Made by a program: the position numbers and the translations under genes. Below the pieces are notes generated by a model. It had not been told where the DNA came from and did not search any database. It saw only the letters and a list, made by a program, of their open reading frames with translations. From positions 372,001 through 436,000 of the forward strand of contig NZ_CADIJL010000001.1 of assembly GCF_902859695.1 (NCBI RefSeq): a DNA stretch of 64,000 bases, in the 5' to 3' direction. This DNA is from Achromobacter ruhlandii. GTDB lineage: Bacteria > Pseudomonadota > Gammaproteobacteria > Burkholderiales > Burkholderiaceae_B. Numbering within the stretch: position 1 is the stretch's first letter; the number at the start of each line of letters is the position of its first letter. Positions 20,716 through 31,829 of the stretch are shown piece by piece.

Positions 20716-20737
20716 TAGTGAGAATGGTTATAATTCA
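20716..20737 (+). promoter_or_regulatory. Promoter with Fur-like sequence before the DUF4198 gene
   Basis: A TATAAT at 20729-20734 is a good -10 element. It is embedded in TAGTGAGAATGGTTATAATT, which resembles a Fur 7-1-7 site imperfectly. It suggests that the DUF4198-DUF3649-PepSY-DUF3325 genes can be transcribed separately from the receptor, under iron control. Confidence 0.5.
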
Positions 20738-20804
20738 GACCCTTGCCGAGAGAGAGCCGTCGCGGGGCGGTTCCAGAGCGGCATTCACAACAGGAAAATC
20801 GACA

Positions 20805-21437
20805 ATGAAATTCGCAAGGACTTTGGCAGCCATGGCGCTGCTGGGCAGCGCCGGCGCGGCGCAGGCGCACTTCGTCTGGCTCGAGCGGGCCGACCAGGGC
20901 CCGGCAAAGGCGTACTTCGGCGAATGGGCGGACGACCTGCGTGAAAAGCGCGACGGCCTGCTGGGCAAGGTCCTGGTGGCGCCGGTGGTGACCGGCGCCG
21001 ACGGCAAGGCGCTCAAGGCGTCGGCCGAGGGCGCGGATTTCGTCGAGTTCGCCGCCAGCGGCAAGGGCGACGTGCGTCTGTCGCAGCCGATCCAGTTCAA
21101 GGACACGCTGATGCAGTACGGCGCCAAGGCCGGCCGCGAAGACACCCAGGGCAAGCTCGACCTGGAACTGGTGCCGGCCGCCGCGGGCAGCAACACCTTC
21201 GTGCTGCAGTTCAAGGGCAAGCCGCTCGCCAAGACCGAAGTCACCGTGTTCGGCCCGCCCAAGTGGGAAAAGCGTTTCCGTAGCGACGAGAACGGCCGCA
21301 TCGAGATCACCACGCCGTGGCCGGGCCAGTACGTGCTGGAAGCCGCCCACGTCGAGGACAAGGCCGGCGAGGCCGATGGCAAGGCCTACGCCAAGGTCCG
21401 CTACGTTTCCACCCTGACCTTCAACGTGACCAAGTGA
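20805..21437 (+). CDS. DUF4198-like periplasmic protein
   Basis: This 210-residue protein has a signal peptide (KFARTLAAMALLGSAGAAQA, then HFVWLE). The mature part begins with the HFVWLE stretch typical of DUF4198/NikM-like periplasmic proteins found beside metal transport genes. The C-terminal half looks like an Ig-type domain (LAKTEVTVFGPPKWEKRF). It begins the inner-membrane part of the iron operon: the next gene starts at a GTG overlapping its stop. The molecular role is not known; metal or siderophore handling is inferred from context. Confidence 0.8.
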   Translation: MKFARTLAAMALLGSAGAAQAHFVWLERADQGPAKAYFGEWADDLREKRDGLLGKVLVAPVVTGADGKALKASAEGADFVEFAASGKGDVRLSQPIQFKDTLMQYGAKAGREDTQGKLDLELVPAAAGSNTFVLQFKGKPLAKTEVTVFGPPKWEKRFRSDENGRIEITTPWPGQYVLEAAHVEDKAGEADGKAYAKVRYVSTLTFNVTK

Positions 21438-21742
21438 AAGCTCCCGCAGCCGGCGCAGGCATGATGCGCTACCGTCTGGCCGTGGCCTCGCGGGCCCTGG
21501 CCGCCATCCTCGGCGGCTACGGCCTGGCCTCGGCGGCCGCGGCCTGCCTGGCCGTCTGGCTGCCCATGCAGCGCGCCGACGCCGTCGTCACGGCGCAGAT
21601 GTCGGCCTTCGTGGTCTACACCTGTGGCGTCATCTGGGTGTTCGCCACCCGCAACGCCTGGCGCGCCTGGGCCGGCATCCTGTTGCCGGCGGCGCTATTC
21701 GGCGGCCTGTTCCTGATCGGCCGCATGGTGGGGGCGGCATGA
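21434..21742 (+). CDS. DUF3649 small membrane protein (iron uptake associated)
   Basis: This protein of about 102 residues has three likely membrane helices (LAAILGGYGLASAAAACLAV, AFVVYTCGVIWVFATR, AGILLPAALFGGLFLIG). It matches the DUF3649 family, which accompanies PepSY and DUF3325 genes in iron-uptake operons. The GTG at 21434 overlaps the previous stop (GTGA), suggesting coupling. An ATG at 21461 is an alternative start that loses nine residues. Its stop overlaps the next start (ATGA). Confidence 0.8.
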   Translation: MKAPAAGAGMMRYRLAVASRALAAILGGYGLASAAAACLAVWLPMQRADAVVTAQMSAFVVYTCGVIWVFATRNAWRAWAGILLPAALFGGLFLIGRMVGAA

Positions 21743-23448
21743 AACCTGCCAAAGGAAAAGCGCAAGGCGAAGAAGGCCTGCGCCAATCCATGTCGTGGCT
21801 GCACACCTGGTCGGGCTTGATCTTCGGCTGGGTGCTGTTCGCGATGTTCCTGACCGGCACGCTGTCGTTCTTCCGTCCCGAGATCACCCGCTGGATGCAG
21901 CCCGAGATCCAGGCGCAGGCCGCGCCCACGCTCGAATCCGTGGCCATGGCCCAGCGCTACCTGACCGAGCACGCGCCCGACGCCAAGCGCTGGTTCATCA
22001 CGCCGCCAACCGATCGCGAACCGCTGATCCAGCTGCTGTACCAGGCGCCCAAGCCCAAGCCGGGCGAGCGCGGCTTCGTGCGCGTCAAGCTCGACCCGCG
22101 GACCGGCCAGGCCGTCGCCGGGCGCGAGACGCGCGGCGGCGATTTCTTCTACCGCTTCCATTTCGAACTCGAAACGGCCTTTCCGTGGGGGCGCTGGCTC
22201 GCCAGCATCGCCGGCATGTTCATGCTGGTGGCCATCATCAGCGGCATCATCACGCACAAGAAGATCTTCGCCGACTTCTTCACCTTCCGCCCGAAGAAGG
22301 GCGGCCAGCGGGCCTGGATGGACGGCCACAACGCGCTGTCGGTGCTGGGATTGCCGTTTCACCTGATGATCACCTTCAGCGGGCTGGTGCTGTTCATGGC
22401 CATGCTGATGCCCGCCGGCATCATGGCGGTCTATGAAAACCCGCGACAGTATTCCGACGACGTGTTCGCGGCCTTCAAGGTCACGCCGCCGCGCAACGAG
22501 GCCGCGCCCCTCGTCGCGCTTGCGCCGCTGGTGGATCAGGTGCAGCAGCGCTGGCATGGCCGCGTGGGCCGCGTGACCGTCAACAACCCGGGCGATGCCG
22601 GCGCCACCGTCACCTTGACGCGCGATGCGGCGGACGGCGTGTCGTACGGCCGGCTCGCGCCCTATGCGCGCTTTGATGGCGTCACCGGCGCCTTCCTGGA
22701 AGGGCAGGACGAACTGAGCCCCACCGTGCGCACCGCCGGCGTGGTCGTCGGCCTGCACCTGGGCCTGTTCGCCGAGCCGCTGCTGCGCTGGTTCTATTTC
22801 CTGGTCAGCCTGGCGGGCACTGGCATGGTCGGTTCCGGCCTGGTGCTGTGGATCGCCAAGCGCCGCCAGAAGGCGCGTCCCGGCGCGCGCGAGGCTTTCT
22901 CGCTGCGCCTGGTGGACGGCCTGAACGCCGGCACCATCGCCGGCCTGTTCATCGCGGTGGCCGCGTTCTTCTGGGCCAACCGGTTGGTGCCGGCCGACCT
23001 GCCGGGCCGCCAGCTGTGGGAAGTGCGTGCGTTCTTCGCCGCCTGGGGCCTGTCGTTGGTGTATGCGTTCCTGTTCCACAGGCGCAAGTGGGTTGATCTG
23101 CTCACGATTGCCGCCGCCTCGCTGGCGCTGGTGCCGGTGGTCAATGCCCTGACCACCTCGCGTCACCTCGGCGTGTCGCTGCCGGCGGGCGATTGGGTCA
23201 TGGCCGGGTTCGACCTGACCTGCCTGGCTGGCGCGCTGTTGCTGGGCTGGATGGCACGCCGGGCGGCCCGGGCGCGCAAGGCGCCGGCCAAGGGCGCCAC
23301 CAAGACGCCGGCCCGGGCGCGGGCCGCGACGCCCGCCGCCGTGCCCGTACCGGCCCAGGCCCAGGCCCAGGCCCAGGCGCGCCGCCGCGCCGCCACCGCG
23401 CTGGAGCCGCCGCCTTCTCCTTCCGATGCCGCTTATGAACCAAGGTGA
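21739..23448 (+). CDS. PepSY-associated membrane protein (PiuB-like)
   Basis: This 569-residue inner-membrane protein has four core PepSY_TM helices plus extra C-terminal helices. Marks are SWLHTWSGLIFGWVLFAMF, DFFYRFHFELE, GIITHKKIFADFFTFRP and WMDGHNALSVLGLPFHL. Such proteins are found in siderophore operons and some act as ferric-siderophore reductases with haem bound by conserved His; those His are visible in the LHTW, FHFEL, THKK and FHLM segments. The last 60 residues are a low-complexity Ala/Pro/Arg/Gln tail encoded by a short tandem repeat. It overlaps its upstream neighbour by 4 bases. Confidence 0.85.
   Translation: MKPAKGKAQGEEGLRQSMSWLHTWSGLIFGWVLFAMFLTGTLSFFRPEITRWMQPEIQAQAAPTLESVAMAQRYLTEHAPDAKRWFITPPTDREPLIQLLYQAPKPKPGERGFVRVKLDPRTGQAVAGRETRGGDFFYRFHFELETAFPWGRWLASIAGMFMLVAIISGIITHKKIFADFFTFRPKKGGQRAWMDGHNALSVLGLPFHLMITFSGLVLFMAMLMPAGIMAVYENPRQYSDDVFAAFKVTPPRNEAAPLVALAPLVDQVQQRWHGRVGRVTVNNPGDAGATVTLTRDAADGVSYGRLAPYARFDGVTGAFLEGQDELSPTVRTAGVVVGLHLGLFAEPLLRWFYFLVSLAGTGMVGSGLVLWIAKRRQKARPGAREAFSLRLVDGLNAGTIAGLFIAVAAFFWANRLVPADLPGRQLWEVRAFFAAWGLSLVYAFLFHRRKWVDLLTIAAASLALVPVVNALTTSRHLGVSLPAGDWVMAGFDLTCLAGALLLGWMARRAARARKAPAKGATKTPARARAATPAAVPVPAQAQAQAQARRRAATALEPPPSPSDAAYEPR
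23355..23378 (+). repeat. Four tandem CCAGGC hexamers in the PepSY gene tail
   Basis: Four exact copies of CCAGGC encode an Ala-Gln repeat in the disordered C-terminus. Such hexamer tracts can change copy number by slippage without shifting the frame. Confidence 0.75.
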
Positions 23449-23454
23449 TATGCC

Positions 23455-23778
23455 ATGACGCTAGCCGCCTTCTGCCTGGCCTATGCGGGGTTTTCCGCCC
23501 TCTGCCTGGGCATGGATCGTCACTACGAAGACTTGTTCGACCGCGCGCTGCCACGCCGTCATCGCGTGCCGTTGCGGGCCTTCGGCTGGCTGGCGCTCGC
23601 CCTCTCTCTGTGCGCCTCGGCCGCGGTCTGGGGCTGGAGCTATGGCACCGTTGAATGGATCGGCATTCTCAGCATCGCCGGCCTGTTGCTGATCTGGTTC
23701 CTGACTTTCCGGCCCCGTGCCGCGCTGACGGCGGGCGGGCTGTGCGCGGTGGCCGCGCCGCTGCTGGCCGTGCTGTAG
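23455..23778 (+). CDS. DUF3325 small membrane protein (iron uptake associated)
   Basis: This 107-residue protein has three to four hydrophobic segments. It contains the family-typical GMDRHYEDLF near residue 20, between the first two helices. It lies 6 bases after the PepSY gene and closes the iron-uptake set. The function is unknown; association with PepSY and DUF3649 is a repeated genomic pattern. Confidence 0.8.
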   Translation: MTLAAFCLAYAGFSALCLGMDRHYEDLFDRALPRRHRVPLRAFGWLALALSLCASAAVWGWSYGTVEWIGILSIAGLLLIWFLTFRPRAALTAGGLCAVAAPLLAVL

Positions 23779-23916
23779 GCGCACCGTGGGCAGGGCGCCC
23801 GCGCCGCGGGCCGGCCGGGCGCGCTTGCGCCAGGTCCGGGCGCTGCCCGCGCCATCCGGGTGTCGCGCGCGGCACGTTACACTGGGCGTTTCTCCAAGCA
23901 AACGGCTTCATCGTCC

Positions 23917-25269
23917 ATGAACACCCGCGTCCTCACTGGCATCACCACCTCCGGAACCCCTCACCTCGGCAACTACGCTGGCGCGATCCGCCCGGCGGTC
24001 CAAGCCAGCACGCAACCGGGTGTCGACGCGTTTTTCTTCCTGGCCGACTACCACGCCCTGATCAAGTGCGATGATCCGGCCCGCGTGGCCCGCTCGCGCC
24101 TCGAAATCGCCGCCACCTGGCTGGCGGTGGGGCTGGACCCCGAACGCGTGACCTTCTACCGTCAGTCGGATATCCCCGAGATCCCCGAATTGAGCTGGCT
24201 GCTGACCTGCGTCACGGCCAAGGGCCTGATGAACCGCGCGCACGCCTACAAGGCTTCGGTCGACCAGAATACGGCCAAGGGCGTGGACCCGGACGACGGC
24301 GTGACCATGGGCCTGTTCTCGTACCCCATCCTGATGGCCGCGGACATCGTCATGTTCAACGCCAACAAGGTGCCGGTGGGCCGCGACCAGATCCAGCATC
24401 TGGAGATGGCGCGCGACATCGCCCAGCGCTTCAATCACCTGTACGGCCGCGACTACTTCACGCTGCCCGAAGTCGCCATCGAAGAGGACGTGGCCACCTT
24501 GCCGGGCCTGGATGGCCGCAAGATGTCCAAGAGCTACAACAACACCATCCCGCTGTTCGAGGGCGGCGCCAAGGCGCTGCGCGCCTCGATCATGCGCATC
24601 GTCACCGATTCGCGCGAACCGGGCGAGCCCAAGGACGCCGAAGGCTCGCACCTGTACACCATCTACCGCGCCTTCGCCACGCATGAACAGGCCGCGGCGT
24701 TCCGCAAGCAGCTCGAGGACGGCCTGGGCTGGGGCGAGGCCAAGCAGGCGCTCTACGACCACCTGGAGAACCTGCTGGCGCCGATGCGTGAACGCTACTT
24801 CGACCTGATGGCCAACCCCGGCCGGATCGAAGACGTGCTGCAGGCTGGCGCCGCCAAGGCGCGCAAGCTGGCCGTGCCGATGATGCGCGAGCTGCGCGAG
24901 GCCGTCGGCCTGCGCAATCTGAATGCGCAGGCGCCGGGCAAGCAGGCGCAGGCCAAGAAGGAAAAGGGCAAGGGCGCGCGCTTTGTCAGCTTCCGCGACG
25001 AAGACGGCGGTTTCCGTTTCCGCCTGCTGGCGGCCGATGGCGAGGAACTGCTGCTGTCGCAGCGCTTTGCCGATCCCAAGGAAGCCGGGGCCCTGATGCG
25101 CCGCCTGCAATCGGAAGCGCCCGAGGCCCTGCTGCAGGCCACCGCGCAGGGCGTGGCGGCGGTGCTCGATGGGGTAGCCGTGGCGACGGCGCCCGCTGGC
25201 GCCCAGGGCGACGCGCAGGCGCAGTTGGCCAAGGCGAGCGAAGCGCTGGCCTCGATGTCGCAGGAGTAG
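23917..25269 (+). CDS. trpS: Tryptophanyl-tRNA synthetase with C-terminal extension
   Basis: This 450-residue class I aminoacyl-tRNA synthetase has a HIGH-type motif TSGTPHLGN (11-19) and a KMSKS loop in [10 protein letters not shown]. The core ends near residue 335. It is followed by a basic linker rich in Lys ([14 protein letters not shown]) and a further domain of about 100 residues ([20 protein letters not shown], then [19 protein letters not shown]) that resembles the small DUF1508/YegP fold. The ATG at 23917 matches the family start [13 protein letters not shown]. The tail is absent in E. coli TrpRS (334 residues). Confidence 0.95.
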   Translation: MNTRVLTGITTSGTPHLGNYAGAIRPAVQASTQPGVDAFFFLADYHALIKCDDPARVARSRLEIAATWLAVGLDPERVTFYRQSDIPEIPELSWLLTCVTAKGLMNRAHAYKASVDQNTAKGVDPDDGVTMGLFSYPILMAADIVMFNANKVPVGRDQIQHLEMARDIAQRFNHLYGRDYFTLPEVAIEEDVATLPGLDGRKMSKSYNNTIPLFEGGAKALRASIMRIVTDSREPGEPKDAEGSHLYTIYRAFATHEQAAAFRKQLEDGLGWGEAKQALYDHLENLLAPMRERYFDLMANPGRIEDVLQAGAAKARKLAVPMMRELREAVGLRNLNAQAPGKQAQAKKEKGKGARFVSFRDEDGGFRFRLLAADGEELLLSQRFADPKEAGALMRRLQSEAPEALLQATAQGVAAVLDGVAVATAPAGAQGDAQAQLAKASEALASMSQE

Positions 25270-25315
25270 CGCGACGCGGGCGGCGCGCGCGCCGCCTCTC
25301 TTGCGTGATGGAATC

Positions 25316-25345
25316 GCCCGGCCACTGTGCCGGGCATGCTTTTTT
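25316..25345 (+). terminator. Terminator after trpS
   Basis: GCCCGGC-CACTGT-GCCGGGC forms a 7-base stem followed by ATGC and six Ts, 46 bases past the trpS stop. It touches the stop codon of the convergent unknown gene. Confidence 0.75.
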
Positions 25346-25848
25346 CAGCGACGCGCGCTCGATACGATGCGGCCGTCCTGCACCTGGAAGCGCTGGGCGC
25401 TGCCCTGGCCGGCGATCTCGAGCAGGTCGCCTTCCGAATAACCGGTGACGGTCGGACAATCCAGCCATTCGGGGTTGATGAACGGGAAGTACTTGAGCGC
25501 GCCGCTGCCCTGGCTGACGAAATCGAAGGTGGTGTTGGCGACCACTTCCGGATCCCACTGGCTGGCGTCGAAGGTCAGTGCGCAGCCGGCCCCGATACGG
25601 TAGACGATGCTGGCGCCCATGCTGGCAAAGCCAAGCGCGCCGACGTGCAATTGCGCGCCGTTGGTCAGTTCGATGACGCGGCTGCCCAGGCGTTCCAGAG
25701 TGATGTGCTTGAAGGTGACTTCGGCGCCATCCACGGTCAGGTGAGCGTATTGACCCAGGGTGACTTCGTTGTAGGCGCCGCTCAGGCTGGCTTCTTTTTC
25801 GGTAATGGTTGCCGTTTCGTTGGCGGCAAGCGTAATCGTATTGCGCAT
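25345..25848 (-). CDS. Unrecognised beta-rich protein
   Basis: This 167-residue protein is not recognised. It has no signal peptide or membrane segment. The first 100 residues alternate hydrophobic and polar residues in short repeats (VTLGQYAHLTVDGAEVTF, ITLERLGSRVIELTNGAQLHV), as in beta-helix or beta-solenoid proteins. The second half includes TFDFVSQGSGALKYFPF and VTGYSEGDLLEIAGQG, which recalls the GDxLxIxG turns of secreted adhesins and RTX-type proteins. It stands alone between trpS and tex. Base composition is slightly lower in GC than its neighbours. Confidence 0.65.
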   Translation of the reverse strand: MRNTITLAANETATITEKEASLSGAYNEVTLGQYAHLTVDGAEVTFKHITLERLGSRVIELTNGAQLHVGALGFASMGASIVYRIGAGCALTFDASQWDPEVVANTTFDFVSQGSGALKYFPFINPEWLDCPTVTGYSEGDLLEIAGQGSAQRFQVQDGRIVSSARR

Positions 25849-26159
25849 GGCGGACGGATCTCCGGTCTCTCAGGGGATGGCGCTGTTTTTCTAGTGCTTC
25901 TACCCGATAGACGCTTGCGCCGCAGCTCGCCTGATCATGGGTTTGCCTTCGCCGTGCGTGCCCGACTTCGCCGGCTTTTATTATTTGGACACAATTCGAT
26001 ATTTTCCCTTGTTTTTGTTGCGTCCGGCTTGCGGCATCGCAAGGAAAACGGGCAATTGCGGGAAAGTCCCTAGTTGAATGACAACCGGCGCCTGAGGCGC
26101 CGGTCGGGGACTTGCAAGAGGCGCCTGGCCGGCTCCGGAGGAAGCGGCCAGGGCGGCGC
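25849..26159. other. Intergenic region upstream of the unknown beta-rich gene
   Basis: This 311-base gap holds the promoter side of the unknown gene, a locally AT-rich stretch (about 25978-26025) and a stem-loop downstream of tex. No ORF or RNA gene is supported. Confidence 0.5.
26084..26104 (-). terminator. Stem-loop downstream of tex
   Basis: ACCGGCGCC-TGA-GGCGCCGGT is a perfect 9-base stem 56 bases past the tex stop on the minus strand, followed by TGTCATT rather than a full U run. A probable tex terminator. Confidence 0.6.
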
Positions 26160-28538
<2,379 letters not shown>

Positions 28539-28765
28539 CTCGATACGACGGCAAAAAGGAAAAACAAGGGGCGGATTGTGCCATAAGCCGCTGTTACAAA
28601 AAGTGCCAACCGGGATGCATCCGTCCCCATCGACTGTGCCGTTTGCGACGCGTTCGCCGTAAAAGGGCAGCGCCAGCGGGTATCATTTGATCCTTTCCCA
28701 CCCTATCAGGGCCTGGCGCCCCCGCCGTCGACCCGCGCGGTCGATCGCGACGCCCGGCTGTTTCC

Positions 28766-30847
28766 ATGCTGGACCTGGACATCTCCGAATTCTTCGCCGA
28801 GGACGGCCCGCTCGCGTCGGCCTTGCCCGGCTACAAGCCGCGCCCTTCCCAAGTGGAACTGGCCCAGGCCATCGGCCAGGCCATCCAGGACCGCGCCACG
28901 CTGGTGGCCGAGGCCGGCACCGGCATCGGCAAGACCTGGGCCTATCTTGTACCCGCCTTCATCCAGGGCGGCAAGGTGCTGATCTCCACCGGTACCCGCA
29001 CCCTGCAGGACCAGTTGTTCACGCGCGACCTGCCGCGCGTGCGGGCGGCGCTGGCCGCGCCGGTGACGGCCGCCTTGCTCAAGGGCCGCGGCAACTACGT
29101 CTGCCATTACCACCTGGAACGCCTGCAGGGCGACGAACGCGCCTTGAAGTCGCGCACCGAGATCCAGCAGTTGCGCCAGATCCAGGTGTTCGCCGGCATT
29201 TCCAAGACCGGCGACCGTGGCGATCTGGCGCAGGTGCCCGAAGACGCCGACATCTGGCAGCGCGTCACCTCGACCCGCGAAAACTGCCTGGGCCAGGAAT
29301 GCCCCCGCATTCGCGACTGCTTCGTGGTCAAGGCCCGCCGCCAGGCCCAGGAGGCCGACGTGGTGGTGGTCAACCACGCCCTGTTCATGGCCGACCTGGT
29401 GCTGCGCGAAGAAGGCGTCACCGACCTGCTGCCCGAGGCCGACACCGTCATCTTCGACGAAGCCCATCAGTTGCCCGACACCGCCACCCGCTTCCTGGGC
29501 AGCAGCGTGTCGACCCACCAATTGCTGGACTTCGGCCGGGCGCTGGAGGCCGCCGGCCTGGCCTATGCGCGCGAAGCGACCAAATGGAGCGACGTGGCGC
29601 GTCACCTGGAAACGGCGGCGCGCGAATTGCGCCTGGTCTGTGCGCCGCTGGACCGCATGCCGGGCCGCAAGGCCACCTTCGAGGCCATTCCCAATCCCGA
29701 GGAATTCGATGCCGCGCTGGCGGTGCTGCGCGAAGCGATCGACGTCGCCACCAACGCGCTAGGCTCGGTAGCCGAACGCCATCCCGACCTGGTGGCCGCC
29801 GCGCGCAGCGGCGCCGAAATCGCCGTGCGCCTGAAGCGCTGGGCCACGCCGGCGCGCGATGCATCGGGTGTCGACGATGAAGGCTGGGGCCGCGACGACC
29901 AGGCGCCCGGGCTGCCCGCGGCGCTGGGCGATGGCCTGTCGACGCCGGTCGCGATCCTTGAAGGCGCGGCGGCGGCGGGCGAATGGACCGGCCCGGCCGT
30001 GCGTTGGGTCGAACACGGCCAGCACCACGTGCGCCTGCACTCCGCGCCGCTGTCGGTGGCGCAGGCCTTCTCCAAGTACCGCAAGCCGGGCCAGGCCTGG
30101 ATCATGACCTCGGCCACCCTGTCGGTGAATGGCGAATTCACCCACTTCACCGGCCAGTTGGGCCTGGATCAGGCCCGCACCGGCAAGTGGGAGTCGCCGT
30201 TCGATTATCCCGAGCAGGCGCTGCTGTTCGTGCCGCGCGGCATGCCCGAACCGCAATCGCCGCAGTTCCTGGACCGCTTCGTGCAGACGCTGCTGCCGCT
30301 GCTGGAGGCCAGTCCGGGCGGCACGCTGGTGCTGTGTACGACGCTGCGCGCCGTGGACAAGGTCGCCAACCTGCTGGCCGACGCGTTCGATGACGCCGGC
30401 CACGACTGGCCGCTGCTCAAGCAGGGCGAAGGCACGCGCCGCGACCTGCTGGACCGCTTCTGCAAGTTGACCCATCCGGTGCTGGTGGGCAGCGCCAGTT
30501 TCTGGGAGGGCATCGACCTGCCCGGCGACGTGCTGACGCTGGTGGCGATCGACAAGCTGCCGTTCGCGCCGCCGGACGATCCGGTGATCGAGGCTCGCCT
30601 GCGGGCCTGTCGCGCCCAGGGCGGCAATCCGTTCTCGGAATACCAGCTGCCCGAGGCCGCCATTTCGCTCAAGCAGGGCGCCGGCCGCCTGATCCGCACG
30701 GAATCGGACTGGGGCGTGCTGATGGTGGGCGATGCGCGCCTGGTCGAAAAGCCCTACGGCAAGCGCCTGTGGCGCGGCCTGCCGCCGTTCGCGCGCACGC
30801 GCGAACTGGAGGAAGTGCTGGCGTTCTACCGTCGCAAGCAGGCATAG
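28766..30847 (+). CDS. DinG/YoaA-type ATP-dependent DNA helicase
   Basis: This 693-residue superfamily 2 XPD-like helicase has a Walker A GTGIGKT (51-57) and a DEAH box in VIFDEAHQLPDTA. Four Cys suit a 4Fe-4S cluster: one in GNYVCHYHLE and three in ENCLGQECPRIRDCFV. C-terminal helicase motifs include LVGSASFWEGIDLPGD and QGAGRLIRTESDWG. The enzyme would unwind DNA 5' to 3' in repair. Length and the start MLDLDISEFF are closer to YoaA than to E. coli DinG. It is divergent from tex. Confidence 0.93.
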   Translation: MLDLDISEFFAEDGPLASALPGYKPRPSQVELAQAIGQAIQDRATLVAEAGTGIGKTWAYLVPAFIQGGKVLISTGTRTLQDQLFTRDLPRVRAALAAPVTAALLKGRGNYVCHYHLERLQGDERALKSRTEIQQLRQIQVFAGISKTGDRGDLAQVPEDADIWQRVTSTRENCLGQECPRIRDCFVVKARRQAQEADVVVVNHALFMADLVLREEGVTDLLPEADTVIFDEAHQLPDTATRFLGSSVSTHQLLDFGRALEAAGLAYAREATKWSDVARHLETAARELRLVCAPLDRMPGRKATFEAIPNPEEFDAALAVLREAIDVATNALGSVAERHPDLVAAARSGAEIAVRLKRWATPARDASGVDDEGWGRDDQAPGLPAALGDGLSTPVAILEGAAAAGEWTGPAVRWVEHGQHHVRLHSAPLSVAQAFSKYRKPGQAWIMTSATLSVNGEFTHFTGQLGLDQARTGKWESPFDYPEQALLFVPRGMPEPQSPQFLDRFVQTLLPLLEASPGGTLVLCTTLRAVDKVANLLADAFDDAGHDWPLLKQGEGTRRDLLDRFCKLTHPVLVGSASFWEGIDLPGDVLTLVAIDKLPFAPPDDPVIEARLRACRAQGGNPFSEYQLPEAAISLKQGAGRLIRTESDWGVLMVGDARLVEKPYGKRLWRGLPPFARTRELEEVLAFYRRKQA

Positions 30848-30880
30848 CGCCGCCAGTCGCCACCACGACCGCCAGCCAAC

Positions 30881-30912
30881 AAAAAGCCCCTCGATTGCTC
30901 GAGGGGCTTTTT
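30881..30912. terminator. Bidirectional terminator between the helicase and bamD
   Basis: AAAAAGCCCCTCGA-TTGC-TCGAGGGGCTTTTT is a perfect 14-base stem with A and T flanks, so it works on both strands between two convergent genes. Confidence 0.9.
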
Positions 30913-30933
30913 CCCATGCGGTGGCCGGTCAGG

Positions 30934-31776
30934 TCAGTTGAACGGATTCCACCAGCTCTTGTCGGCCTTCAGGCCCTTGTTCTTGAACGTGCTGTTGGGG
31001 AAGTTCTTGTCGAGCACGCGTTCCGAGTCGTTCTTCAGCTCGGTCATGCCGAGCTTGTCGTACGAGGCGACCATCAGGTACAGCGCTTCCTCGGTGGCGG
31101 GCGCGCCTTCGAAGTCGGTGATGACCGTCTGCGCCCGGTTGGCCGCGGCCACGTAGGCGCCGCGCTCGAAGTAGTAGCGGGCCACGTGCACTTCGTTCAT
31201 GGCGATGGTGTTGACCAGCCAGGCCACGCGCTTTTCGGCGTCCGGGGTGTACTTGCTGTCCGGGTAGCGCTTGATCAGCTCGTTGAAGGCGTCGTACGAC
31301 GCGCGCAGGCCCTTGGGATCGCGCTCGGCGGGATCCTGGCCGGTGATGCTGCTCATGAAGGCGCTGGCCGGCGTGAAATTGATCAGGCCCTTCAGGTACA
31401 GCGCGTAGTCGGTTCCCGGATGGTTGGGATAGAGCTGCTGGAAGCGGTCGATCGCGGCCAGCGCCTGTTCGTTTTCGCCGTCCTTCCAGTTGACGTAGGC
31501 CAGTTCGAGCAGGGCTTGCTGGGCGTAGACGCCGAACGGATAGCGGCTTTCGATGGCGGTCAGGCGCTCGCGGGCTTCCTTCCAGCCCCCCGAGGAGATT
31601 TCGGCCTTGGCGTCGGCGTAGAGCTGTTCGGCGCTCCAGTTGGCGGTCTTGTCGTATTTGCTGTTGGTCGAACCGCAACCGGCGATCGCGATGACGGCAA
31701 ATAGCGCGATAACCACGCGCAAGACCGACCCGCTTCGGGAGGCGGGGTTCGTGGGAGCTGCGGGGTGGTGAATCAC
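30934..31776 (-). CDS. bamD: Outer membrane assembly lipoprotein BamD
   Basis: This 280-residue lipoprotein is a member of the BAM complex that inserts beta-barrels in the outer membrane. The signal sequence ends with lipobox IAGC (Cys34), followed by TPR repeats (YADAKAEISSGGWKEARERL, FGVYAQQALLELAYVNWKDG, YPNHPGTDYALYLKGLINF). The family-typical RDPKGLRASYDAFNELI is present. The N-terminal 20 residues before the hydrophobic stretch are long, so a shorter start is possible. It is divergent from rluD, as in many proteobacteria. Confidence 0.95.
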   Translation of the reverse strand: MIHHPAAPTNPASRSGSVLRVVIALFAVIAIAGCGSTNSKYDKTANWSAEQLYADAKAEISSGGWKEARERLTAIESRYPFGVYAQQALLELAYVNWKDGENEQALAAIDRFQQLYPNHPGTDYALYLKGLINFTPASAFMSSITGQDPAERDPKGLRASYDAFNELIKRYPDSKYTPDAEKRVAWLVNTIAMNEVHVARYYFERGAYVAAANRAQTVITDFEGAPATEEALYLMVASYDKLGMTELKNDSERVLDKNFPNSTFKNKGLKADKSWWNPFN

Positions 31777-31829
31777 GAGAATCGTATCCTTGGTGGTAGC
31801 ATGGCAGGCTGATTATATGATTTGTCTCC

